From Kryptolebias marmoratus (Eukaryota > Chordata > Actinopteri > Cyprinodontiformes > Rivulidae), in contig NC_051445.1 of the NCBI RefSeq assembly GCF_001649575.2, forward strand, positions 3,945,428 through 4,009,427: a stretch of DNA of 64,000 nucleotides, given 5' to 3'. The notes beneath the pieces were generated by a model. That model was not told the DNA's origin and made no database searches. It saw only the letters and a program-made list of their open reading frames with translations. The number at the start of each line of letters is the position of its first letter. The stretch's first letter is position 1. Shown in pieces: positions 1 through 10,335 of the stretch. The translations under genes were made by a program, and so were the position numbers.

Positions 1-777
1 AACCTGTGCATTTGTAACGCCTGATGCAACATGTTAATGTTTCTTACCAGCTGTGGCCAAACAGGGCCAGACCTTGAGGCCAAGGCCTGGTGGTCTCAGC
101 AGATAGGCTGGACTGGCCTGTGCTGTGTCAGCCCAGGATTATGGATGGCAGGGAGCTTGCAGGGCTGACAGGTAATAATTCACTCCCCAGGGGTCCCACA
201 CCCTTCGCTGGTTACAATGCAACCAGCCAGGAAAAAGTAGGGATGTGGGGGGAAAAAAACCTTGGAGTGTACATCCTCATAACCCGCCCATCTCCTTTTT
301 TTCCCTTTCTTGCCCTTCAAGAAGCAAGACTCTCGCTGGCAGCACAGTTGCCACGGGTAACCAGCCATTATCAAAATGACGTATGAGGTGTCACAGACCA
401 GTGCCGCTATCAGGTGCAGGGCCAAACAAAGTCCCATATGTCGCACGTGAGGAGGAGAGATTAACTGTTGCTTCCTGAAGCACGGCACTGCGCTAACCCA
501 GTCTTTTTACAGCAACAGTTGCACATGAGATCGGAGACACTCCAGACAAATCACTGTTGTTAAGGTGGCACAACAACATCCTAAAATGTATCATCCAACA
601 CTATCAAGTTCTACTGAGCTCAGAAAGAGGGGCAAATGAGGATGAGTGCAGCAATTTAGCAACTTCAAGTGTGCTGGGGGGATATAATGCAAGGAGTCTT
701 CATTTGTTCCACTACAATTTAGCTTTTTCTTTTCTTTCTGACCGACATAAGGTGCAAAACAACAAAACAAGTGTCTA

Positions 778-779
<2 letters not shown>
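1..779. other. Non-coding, no gene seen
   Basis: No convincing exon or known repeat was found. Short ORFs exist on both strands but lack splice context or family resemblance. The part from about 290 to 480 is less AT-rich than its surroundings. It holds an X-box-like inverted repeat and a CRE-like TGACGTAT, so it may be a regulatory segment. This is inference only. Confidence 0.5.
347..361. promoter_or_regulatory. Candidate RFX X-box
   Basis: GTTGCC and GGTAAC half-sites are separated by three bases (GTTGCCACGGGTAAC). This fits the published X-box pattern of two inverted half-sites bound by RFX transcription factors, which often control ciliary genes. About 15 bases downstream is TGACGTAT, a CRE-like site. 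A lone motif in 64 kb can arise by chance. Confidence 0.3.
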
Positions 780-840
<61 letters not shown>

Positions 841-870
841 TAGATAGATATAGATATAGATATATATATA
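780..870. repeat. (TA)n microsatellite with GATA tail
   Basis: An uninterrupted TA run of 29 units at 781-838 passes into short GATA and GATATA units and then TA again, ending where AAAC units begin. It is a compound microsatellite that is probably length-polymorphic. Apparent Ile/Tyr-rich ORFs on both strands here are artefacts of the repeat. Confidence 0.97.
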
Positions 871-2700
871 AACAAACAAACACACAGAGTTATGGTTAGA
901 AACTAAACACTTCATCTTGATGATGAAAATGAAAATAGTCAAACTGAATGTCCCCCCCAAGGGCCACAACTCCCAGCCTCCGGTTAGGAACCTATTTCAA
1001 CCATCATTACCCTGAGGACCATTAGGACGATGGCATCTGCACACATAGGGTCCTTCCATCGGGGGCCTCTTGTCATTTCATACTAAAAGCAAACGACAAA
1101 ATGGAAATTGGAAATAAAATTACACACTGCTGTAAACGCACCATTAACCATGCTAACTAAGCAATGGGCCTATCAGAGCTGGACGAAGAGGAGGCAATTT
1201 TCAGTGGTGATGAGGAATGAATGTGTTGCTGGTACTTTGCTCTTTCTCACATTTATGACTAACTTGCTTGTCAGCAGAAAGACATTTCCTGATGATTATG
1301 TGTAAAAGAGGAGGAAAAACAAAGAGGAGCTGGTTGATTCAGAGTGCGGACAACCACCACGAACGAGGGCTGAATGTAGATTGGTATGCACTATTCATAG
1401 TGAGTGAGAGCACAGACAGATCTGCTGGTTAAGGCAGGAGCATCCCACTTGTCCCACACAAAAGTGGCTCTTCTCCTTGTCAGCACACCAGTTACATGTC
1501 AAACAGAATAACGTGAAATCACACTGCATTATTCTCAGTGCAGAAAAGAGTGCCAAGTCATTGTACAACTGTGGTAAGAAACCGCAAGCCATGGGGGCCA
1601 CCCCCTCTCCCCCGTTCTACGAAATCTCTGCACCATCTGAGAGGAGCAGGGATAAAGCAAAACCAAAGAAAGTCACAGGATCTGACCACACTGTCTCCAT
1701 TTAAACATCAGATTGCTTGGATCAGAGAATCAAAACAAAAAGAGCATTCTCGATCAGTGCAAAGTCGGTAATATTTTCTTAACGGCTGCAAAACTTTTGC
1801 AAAGCAGTAAAATAGTGCCGCCACCAAAAAGCTGGTTTGGGGTCTAAAACGGTTTTCAACAAGCTGATATTGACAAAGGTGCTGGTGTAGTCCGTCTCTG
1901 TTGTGCACTGGCCAGATGTATTTATTGTTGGATTGTTGTTAGCTTCAACCAAAACTGGAAACCCACAGAGGGAGATGAGAGAGTTAATGCACAACAGGCT
2001 GAGACAAATCATAGAGCCGTACTTCTGCAGCGAACGCCTCAAGAGCAGCTCCAGGCATCCATTTCAACATAAATAACCCTAGGAGTGAATCTTGGGAGTG
2101 AAAGAAAAATCTGGTTTCTAATCTCCTTGTGCATGGATCTAACACAGGCTGCTGTTAAAACTGCGTGCAGAAGCTGAAACCTGTTAGAACAATGAGCTCA
2201 TCGCTTTCCCTGCAATTCTCTGGCATCAAGACCAAACTGCAGATGAAGTAAGGATGATTGAAGAGCCAATATGTTGGCGAACTGGAAGGGAAATGTTCAG
2301 TTTCAGTGTAATAAAACAGGCACCCATCATCTCTTTCTCTCAGACTGATATGTTTATCTCCTCTGATTTTAAGAGGCCTGAAATTATTTATTTTTACTCT
2401 CTATCTATGCACTGGATATATTATTTTTTCCACGAGCAGATCCAGTGTAAACAAGTTCAGCATGCTTTCCCTGGAAAATTAACTGATATCCGGATTCAAT
2501 AAGTGTTTCGGGTCAAATTCCCACAAGAGTTGCAGGGACTCTGACTGCAATAATGAGAGGAAAGATTATCTACGTACGGACACTAAATAGGTCTAAGTTA
2601 GAAAAACATCCATTAGAAGTGGGAATATCTTGAGGACAAATACGAGCAGCCTCAGCTGTCTTTTATATTTCTGCAATTCATACTCAGGGCGTATAAAAAA
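871..2700. other. Non-coding, one weak ORF
   Basis: No known repeat or gene was recognised. On the minus strand an open frame (2042 to 1779) contains a Met followed by a hydrophobic run resembling a signal peptide, then a Thr/Asn-rich stretch. No strong splice donor closes it and I do not recognise the product. It is noted as a finding, not called as a gene. Confidence 0.45.
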
Positions 2701-2959
2701 ATAGATTTGGCCGCCGAAAAAAACAAAAAAACAACGAAAACTATCGGCTTCTCTGGAGCTAAAATTTAACTTGGCGAGAGTTGCAGAACAATTTAAGCTA
2801 ATTAAACACTTCTGCCCTGTTGTTTTTGAACGATTAGCACCTTTCTCACGCTGTTAGAATCCCTCCTTTGTGACAAAGTTAGAGCATCATCAGACCCTTA
2901 ATGAGCAAACTCAGCACAGCTGCGACTGCAACTAAAAAAAAACCCGAACCAGCTCTTAC

Positions 2960-3110
2960 CTTTTATTGTCTCCCTGCTACTTCCACTGATAAAAAACACG
3001 GGTCGCAGTCTCTTTCTGTGGCGAGTCAAAGTCTTGCGAACGAATCAAAGTCGCAATAAAGAAGAAAAGAAACGAAATGTTAGTTTGAAGCGGCTTGTTT
3101 TCGGAAAACT
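2960..3110 (-). other. Possible untranslated first exon
   Basis: On the minus strand a stretch with relatively many CpGs ends at base 2960 with AAAAG followed by GTAAGAG, a consensus splice donor. The exon's 5' end is not defined, so the given start of transcription (about 3110) is a guess based on the GC- and CCAAT-box block immediately upstream. The segment has no clear long ORF, which suits a 5' UTR exon. If real, its gene runs leftwards and most of it lies outside the window, or in an exon I could not recognise between 1 and 2950. It could also be a chance donor beside a CpG-rich patch. Confidence 0.4.
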
Positions 3111-3139
3111 GTTAGTATTCCCAGAGCGCCAGCGTGCAG

Positions 3140-3450
3140 AAAAGGCGCCCCACACACTGCTGTGACAGGACTGGAGCCAGTCGGACTGAAAAATCACAAC
3201 ACTTCTACAGCCGTTCGAAGCCACGCCCCCGCTCCGGAGATTGACAGGGGCCTGAGCCAATCATGTTGCGACGTTCGAAATATCTGGCCTCTGATTCGCT
3301 AGCGGTTTGAGCCTGCGCTTTAGCCTCCGCCCCGCCTGGCTCACTTTTCTTCCAGATGTTAAATGCCTGAACATCAGCAGCCCTGCAAAAAACAGCCAAC
3401 CAATCAGAGAGCAGGACCGGGGATTTAAACACAAACTCCTTTAGGGTCAA
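3140..3450 (-). promoter_or_regulatory. Candidate CpG-type promoter
   Basis: This is the most promoter-like block in the window. It contains a CACCC/GC-type box (CCACGCCCCC, 3221-3230), a GC box (CCGCCCCGCC, 3327-3336), two CCAAT boxes (3257-3261 and 3400-3404) and two TTCGAA sites (3214-3219 and 3274-3279). There are many CpGs in an otherwise AT-rich region. No TATA box is evident in a suitable position. The splice-donor-bearing segment at 2960 suggests minus-strand transcription, but such promoters are often bidirectional and the CCAAT boxes read forward on the plus strand. Confidence 0.5.
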
Positions 3451-4144
3451 AAAGTTTGACTTTACGAGGGGAATTAGATCAATTTAAAGCCCTGTGAAAC
3501 TACATTAATCCCACTGTTATTGTGTATTTTATACTGAATTACGTCTGAATAGCAAATGTATAGGACTGCAAATAGTTCTAATTGTTCATTTACAACTATA
3601 GGCCTATTCCAGAATGTCACAACCTTGCATGTCTTTGCTAAAAATATGTAAACAGGGATATTGAAAAAAGAAAAAGAAAGAAAAAAAATTATAAGTTCTT
3701 TGTAGAAGTCAAATAGCTTTTTTCATGTATTTTACATGTCAGTCTTTTGGTTAATTGATATTTAATGTCAGGAAATGATGATAACTATCGTCATAAAGGA
3801 ATAGTTTAGTCATTTTTTAAGTGATGTGTCAAAAAACTATAAAAAGTACCTTATCAGTTTTGACACCAGGCATAGAGTACAGAGTATGGAGAAAAAGGTG
3901 AAAGTCTCTGTCCATGGTAGGCTAAAAGTTAGCCAAACAAGTGCCACTTTTATTTTTGTTTAGGAGACTTATAAAACAAGTTTTCTCCAAATGGCATACT
4001 GGTGTGAAAGAACACTACATTAGCTGAAGTAACATTTTAGATCTTTTCCAACTTTACCCCTCATTTAAAACTTCAATTTCAAGAACAAAAAGTAGAGATA
4101 AACTGCATTTTGCACTTCACCTCTCTTTAAAAACTGCAGATTTC
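3451..4144. other. AT-rich non-coding, nothing recognised
   Basis: Unique-looking AT-rich sequence with an A-rich patch near 3665-3690. No exon, RNA gene or known repeat was recognised. Confidence 0.5.
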
Positions 4145-4309
4145 CTTATCCTCCTGCCTCCTTTTTCTATTGTATTTATTTATTTTTTTAACACAGGCTG
4201 TTTTTATCTGCCCAGCACTGTTGCAGTTGTTGTATTTTTTACACTTCACTGAGATTATATGTGTACAATCATGCATGTGACAAATAAAGTAAACCTTGAA
4301 TCTTGAATC
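4145..4309 (+). repeat. Probable LINE 3' tail
   Basis: The segment ends with a polyadenylation-like AATAAA and the short tandem 'CTTGAAT CTTGAAT'. Teleost LINE 3' ends commonly finish in this way (a 'caataaa...ttgaatcttgaatc' pattern). The preceding T-rich stretch with 'gcactg...ttgtat' also fits an untranslated LINE 3' end. No reverse transcriptase remains, so the family is not assigned. Confidence 0.5.
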
Positions 4310-5724
4310 AAAACTACACATTTTTGAAGCTACAACTATTTGTGCGTGACTAACTTTGGAGCCCACAGTTTCAGGTAAGAATTTCCACAATAGGAAAAGC
4401 ATGTCCTCTAAATTAAAAAAGGTGAAATAAATTGGAAACTCAGGGACAAAGTGTACCAACAACACTTATTCAGTTGGCCATATTGATGTGTGGGACATTG
4501 CCAGAAACACTAATGAGACACCTGTGCAAATATAGCGGTGCTGAGACATTTGGTCTGACTGCATCTGTGCTTGATGATAATCTAATAGATGTCCATAACC
4601 TCACTGACTCATCCATCCTTAGCCTTCATCTACTGCATTTCAATTTCAGTCAGTCTCTCATCTCGGAAATGCTCCCGAGTTACTCATAGGGCAACAGTTC
4701 AGGAGGCCTTTGCAGTGACTAATAAGTGTATGTTTATCATCAAGTTTGATTGTCAGTTGAGAAAACATACTATTGTGTTACACTTAGTCACTAAATTCCA
4801 AATATTAAAAGGGAGAAAAATCAGCTTCTAGGATGTGGCTTTTTAAAATCTGATCATGCTAAATAAAGCTACACTGAAAAATAATTGCCAGACTAACATT
4901 AGAGAAGTATTAGATATTGGTTTTCTTGTAAACAAAGAGCACCCATATTTGAACCATAGCCAATAACTGCTTGGCCTAATTTAGTGAAAAAGCTGAAAAG
5001 CTGAAGCAATCCCTGCCTGGATTTATCCAAATGTAGGAAAATCTTCCCATCAAATCTTCAGATCAGTGCTGAATATTTTTGTATCTTGTGCATCAAGCTT
5101 CCATTATTGTTTTCAGAGAGGGGTGATTGCTCACTCTGTGACTCTTGGTGTTATTTTCTGGTGACATTTTATTTTATGAGCCAGCTCACTTTTGTTTTGT
5201 GACTTTCAGTGTACAAAGGGGAATGAACTTTCTTTTTTCTCATGCCTTCATATCTCCTAACTCCATACTTCAAGCACAAACAACAGAGGTGTTGTGAAAT
5301 TTGGACACAACAAATGGTTGGAAAAGGGCAGCTGTGTTGTGGGCTGTCATCATTCACAATAGTGCTCACTTGTTTGCATAGAAACAAGAAAGTTGACATA
5401 CTATGCCTGCAAAATACTTGCCAGGCCACAAAAAACATCACAGAATATCAGAGACACATGCTGGTGAAGTAAGTTAAATTGCATTTTAATAATATTTTTG
5501 TTACATTACTTTCTTTTAACTGAACATTATATTGGATGGTTTATAATCTAGCTATATCACTGTATGCAGAGCTGTTAAGATGTTTAGTTTTGTGATATAT
5601 AAAATGTGTTAATCTGACCAGATCCAAATTCCATCAGCAGCATAAAAACCCTTAACATGTAGTGAGAATAATAAGGAACTATTCTGAGTTTTGAGTAACC
5701 CTACAGCTGATAATATGGACACTA
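4310..5724. other. Non-coding, nothing recognised
   Basis: AT-rich sequence. Short ORFs at 4432-4831 and 5242-5472 have no family resemblance and no flanking splice signals. No repeat was recognised. Confidence 0.5.
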
Positions 5725-6395
5725 CTGGGCTATGATCAAAATTTCTAAAGTGCAGCAGAATTTCCAAAAATATAAGGATGAGCATATAAATCTAACTATG
5801 TATATGTGCATGATAATGCATGTTGCAAGGTCTGTACACAATTCCTGGAAGCTGAAAACATCCGTTCTTGCACGGCCAGCATATTCACCAGACATGTCAC
5901 CCATTGAGCATATTTGGGATGCTCTGGATCTGCGTATATGACAGCGTATTCCAGTTCCTGACAATATCTAGCAACTTTGCACAGCCATTGAAGAGGAGTG
6001 GACCAACATTCCACAAGCCACAATCAACTGTACGTGAAGGAGATGTGTTGCACTGCATGAGGTAAATGGTGGTCACACCAGACACAGACTGGTTTTCAAA
6101 ACACCTGATACAATAAAAGTAAACTGCACATTTTCATGTCCTTCAATTGTGGGCAGCCTAAGGCACTCCTGTGCAATAATCATGCTGTTTGATAATCATC
6201 TTAATATGCCACACCTGTTGGGTGGATGAATTATCTCGGCAAAGGAGAAGTGCTCACTAACACAGATTTACACAAATTTGTGAACAATATATGAGAGAAA
6301 AAGGCCTTTTGTGTGTACAGAAAAAGTCTTAGATCTTTGAGTTCAGCTCATGAAAAATTGGAGCAAAAACAAAAGCCTTGCATTTATAAAAAAAA
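5725..6395 (+). mobile_element. Tc1-like transposon remnant (3' half)
   Basis: The frame at 5805-5941 encodes a Tc1/mariner transposase C-terminal segment. It has a 'HVARSVHNS' stretch, then 'PAYSPDMSPIEHIWD', which contains the final acidic residue of the DDE catalytic triad (DD34E class). After the TGA at 5939-5941 the recognisable continuation (tip of the transposase) runs to about 6080 with breaks. The 3' non-coding part ends near 6395 in a segment with 'gagttcagctcatgaaaaa', typical of the inner end of a Tc1-like inverted repeat. The 5' half, including the DNA-binding domains, is absent. It is inactive and can only be a fossil. Confidence 0.88.
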
Positions 6396-7185
6396 AACAA
6401 AAAGTGTAAATTTATTAGATTGCAAAAATGTTTGGTGTGGTATATTGGAAAGCACATTCACATTGAAGCACTATGTCTGAATTCAAACAGCCTGTTTTGG
6501 AGTCTGCACAAACAACTCAAATACTTGTCTCACCTTAAAGCCAATTATGGAAAATGCACATAAGCTATATATTTTCTGTTCAATCCCACAAGTCTCTATG
6601 AGCAAGCAGAGTCAGTGAAGACAGCTAACTATGAAAGCAGCATAATAATGGCTGTTTTCCACAAGGCTGAGGTGACTTGCTCCCTCAGAGCCTGTAAACT
6701 ATGTAAAATACATGTTTGTATGCAAACTGAACAAATCCCCATCTGTTTGCTATCATTATTTTACCCCAAAATACTTACACTATACTTGGTACAATATTCT
6801 GAGCAAACTTGAACTGATATTATGTCAGAAGTGACAGATATAAAGATCAGTTTAATCTTTTGGTTTCTAACTGAATATTCTGCATGTGTGCACATAAATG
6901 CAGTTTGTGCATGATTTCTTCATGTTTAAATTAGTGAAATAACTTTCATCTAATGTTTTAAAAATATATATCAAAGACGAAGTGAAAATGTCACATCCAT
7001 ATGACTCCAGTTCTTTACAAATCTGTCTTAAACATCTTTTATTGTATTTATCTCTTTTAGCTGAGTGTAGAAAAAGTGAAAACATGTATAGCCATTTGGC
7101 TATGTCAGTCATATTTTATGTGATCTTAGTCTAGGAGGTTTATACCTTGATCTCAGTTGTTTTAAAAAAGTTTTTCCTGGATCAG
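6396..7185. other. AT-rich non-coding, nothing recognised
   Basis: No exon or named repeat was recognised. Several short ORFs occur on both strands and all look like chance frames. Confidence 0.5.
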
Positions 7186-7340
7186 CATGAGACTATATCT
7201 CTCAGCTGGTCTGAGAATTCTCCTAGAAGAGCTGGAAGAGGTGGTTGTGGAAAGAGACGTCTGGGTTTCTCTGTTCAAGCTGCTGCTCCCTTGACCTGAC
7301 CCCGGAGCAAGCAGCAGATAATAGAAGGATGGAACATGAA
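7186..7340 (+). mobile_element. Non-LTR retrotransposon 3' end fragment
   Basis: The sense strand matches the tail of a common teleost LINE: 'gagactatatctctcagctgg', then 'gaagagctggaagaggtgg', 'gtctgggtttctctg', and 'gctgctgctcccttgacctgacccc'. In intact copies this encodes the last residues after the reverse transcriptase and is followed by a short 'aagatggatgg' tail. A decayed form of that tail is present ('agaaggatggaac'). It belongs to the same family as the antisense fragment at 35748-36225. Confidence 0.75.
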
Positions 7341-8628
7341 ACCAACTTTGTGTTTTCTGTGTGTGTTTTCTACATATTGTATATTTTGCACATAATGTCA
7401 CTTATATGCAAAGATTTGACACAGGAAAAAAAGTTAGTTTTGCAGACACACAAAACAAGAGAAATAAGTATTTTAAGCTTTTAAATTTTAGCAGAGCAAA
7501 AGAGTAACACCTGATCAGGCCAGTAGGGCTGACTTGAAGGATCTGAATTTCTATTAGGGCTATTTAATTAAAAATTCTTTAACACTTTAGAAAAACATAC
7601 TTTTATTGACACACTGAATTTCTATTTTCCATTTCTGTTATATTGAATATACAACATCCTTTACTTCTTTGTACTCCAATTTTCAGTTATAGTCAGGTAA
7701 TCTGTGTGCTGTATGGCACACTTTCTCCAGAGGCTTTTTTTTTTCAGTCATCCATTTTCATTTACAGTGTAGACCTTTAGTTGATAAATTCCAGCAAACC
7801 CCACAGCAAAATGAACTTCACTCCCGACAGTAGATCACCATCATTACAAGAAACCAATACTAAGAAGGTCAAGGGTTACAAGCATAGTGCCCGGAAAGCA
7901 CTGCTGTGACAGAATGATGGAAGGTCCTTGCAACAATCAAAAAACAGAGGTTAACCGGAGAAAACAAAAGGTTTCTAATGAGATCATATGAGAGCAAGTG
8001 GAGATGAACAATACAAAGGATGGTTCACTATTTGAGGACAGGAAATATTTAAAAGGCATTTCTTAAAAAGATTAATTTTTAGTCTGTAAATGTAGGCACT
8101 GTTAGGCAAAAAATAATATCTAGTTGTAAATTTTTAAACACAGTATCAAATAAATTATTTTCAGAGGAGTTTTGCAGAGCTGCTGGTACCTTGTATGTCA
8201 GCTTTAAGGTTTTATCAGAGACTTGATGCAGTCATTAGATTTCTTATAATAATTGAGGTGTGCATTACTGAACTGTTTTTTTCATGAAATGTAAACTTGA
8301 AATTCTCTTGAGTTGTTAAGGTGAGAATGTAAATGTCTGAATCAATCAGCATGCTTGCCTTTGTTGTGTTTTTCAGACAGTTTCTTATGTTTTTTACAAT
8401 CCATGCATGTAACATTCATGTAATGTAAAAATGGTTTGGTAAACCACCTTGCCTGTCATCACTGATGTGCTGTAGAGGCTGTTCGATGATGTTTAATCAC
8501 CATGATGGATGGTGGATGATTACTGTGTATTGCCTATAGCTATGTGAATTTTCCATATAATTAGTACTCAATTGAAAATTTTCTTATGCAAAGGCTGGGG
8601 CAATACCATCAAGCCACAATTGAGACTG
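7341..8628. other. AT-rich non-coding, nothing recognised
   Basis: No gene or family-level repeat was identified. A 'gatggatggtggatgat' run near 8502-8520 is simple sequence. Confidence 0.5.
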
Positions 8629-9135
8629 ATGTTTGAGACTAGCATAATGTCCCTCACACCAAACAGGTGTGCTCGCCTTCAAAACCATATCCCATTCTCT
8701 GAGCAGGACTCCAGGACCTTGCTCTTTAGGGTCGAGGCAGTCAGGGACATGTGGAGCCATATTCACTGGGAAGCAAAGGCCAGACTAGAGTCTGATTTCA
8801 GCAGTGGGGCGACCCACATCAAAAAGGCAATCCGTCGCTGGACAGAAAGGCACATTACTCAGGTGATAGGAGGACTCACCTCGCATATGAGCCCCAATAG
8901 ATGGGAGAATGAACAACCAGCTATCCTCACTCTGTCCTGGGTGAACATTGGTGGCAGCTTTGTTCAGCAGTGTCCTTTGGATTGTGTCTACACATGGCTG
9001 GTACTTGATGTTGCCACTCAGACTCTCATCCCTCATCAGCTTTCATTGCATCCTTACTTTGGTGAAACAAACCTACAGAGCTTTAAACCGCTGAGTAGAG
9101 CACCAGGATGGGCTTCGCTAATGTTCCACTGCTAG
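8629..9135 (+). CDS. Unrecognised ORF, 168 codons
   Basis: The frame opens at 8572 with a TTG; the first ATG is at 8629. It runs to a TAG at 9133-9135. It is among the longest open frames in an AT-rich window and its base composition is more balanced than its flanks. The predicted protein is soluble, with a basic and tryptophan-containing middle ('KKAIRRWTERHITQVIG') and no signal peptide or membrane segment. I recognise no domain. No clear Kozak, promoter or splice sites were found. It may be an old gene or transposon fragment, part of a long non-coding RNA, or chance. A shorter minus-strand frame overlaps it. Confidence 0.2.
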   Translation: MFETSIMSLTPNRCARLQNHIPFSEQDSRTLLFRVEAVRDMWSHIHWEAKARLESDFSSGATHIKKAIRRWTERHITQVIGGLTSHMSPNRWENEQPAILTLSWVNIGGSFVQQCPLDCVYTWLVLDVATQTLIPHQLSLHPYFGETNLQSFKPLSRAPGWASLMFHC

Positions 9136-10170
9136 CACTGCACTGCTGAATGTGGTGGTAATGGCTTTTTAAGAAGTACAGGCATCAGACAACTACTTTG
9201 GTGATTTTAGTGATAACAGGAACTACTCAGGGTGATAAATTAACAACAAAGGACATTTTGCTGTCTAAGGTTTCAGGTAAACATAGGTCACAATATTCTC
9301 TGACGTAAACCGAGAGAGCCCAATAGACAGAACACTGCACTCTGTATTAAGTCTGTCCTCCTGTGCCCTGAAGTATCTCCAGTACTGAGAGTACTGTATG
9401 TACTCGCAAAAAATCTCATTTTGCCTTGTACAAGTGAGAACAGGAGAATCTTTTTTTTTATCTAGATAAAGAAAGAAACATGAATACAGTCATCACAATA
9501 ATCACAAATACATTTTTAAGCATCTCTTTGTATCATCTCTTGTATAACTTCGCCAAACGGTTTTGTTTGAGTCATTTTCACACTTGAACACTAGGGATGT
9601 TCATGAGAATGTGAGGACCATTTGGTCTGGGCATTTCCTGGGCTTGCACACATGTACCTCACAGCAGGGACATTGTGTCATGGAGATGTGCTCTCACAGC
9701 TGGAAATAAGACAAAAAAGGATGCAGTGGTGCACATGTCCAGGATGCTCAGAAGGCAGGAGAAATTATGCTGGAAATCTCTTTGTTTTCTCTGCAACACC
9801 TTGAGAATAATCAATGAAGGTTCTTTGCTGTGTCTGGACTGAAGTGAGTGTGTGAAAACAACTTTATTTTTTCATTTTGTTCTCAGTTAGCTACTACTGT
9901 GTTTATTACAGCTCTTTGTGCTTTTTTTCTTGTCCTTGTGATTGCCTTTTGTCTTCTGATTGTTCCCCTCCGTTTCTTTAACTTCGGTTGTGTGTATGTT
10001 CTTTAGGTGCTTTGGTTATTTTCCATTTTTCCTTCATTGTGTGGTTGAGTTGTCAGCCTACGTCATTTGTAATCCTCACTCTTTGTTTTTTTCATGCAGT
10101 CTTCAAGTGCATTTATTTTGGGTTTTGTTTACTTTTTATAATTTTTCCCTATCTGATCTTCAGGATTCCT
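9136..10170. other. Non-coding, nothing recognised
   Basis: No gene was recognised. The right part (9865-10160) is strongly T-rich, so hydrophobic ORFs there are compositional. Confidence 0.5.
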
Positions 10171-10335
10171 CCTTATTGCCTGTCGCCAAGAGGCAACGGC
10201 AGACGATAATGTTATTGCCTGTGTCTGTGCATAAAAGTCTCAAGAAATACTGGACGGATTTTAATAAAACTTGCAGAAAATAATAATTTGATGTACATCT
10301 ACAAATCATTTGGAGTCAAATCAAGATGTCCACAA
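10171..10335 (+). repeat. Hairpin repeat family, 5' part
   Basis: This copy starts with the family's terminal hairpin (TTATTGCC...GGCA...GATAATG). The conserved 'gtgtctgtgca' and 'ggatttt-aataaaactt' segments follow, then 'atgtacatctacaa' and 'tcaagatgtcca'. It ends about 165 bases in, so the 3' half is missing. Confidence 0.8.

Noticed and set aside
557..969. Ile/Tyr-rich ORFs over the TA tract
   Set aside because: They are translations of the (TA)n microsatellite in several frames.
4127..4465. 112-codon minus-strand ORF
   Set aside because: It runs antisense across a probable LINE 3' tail.
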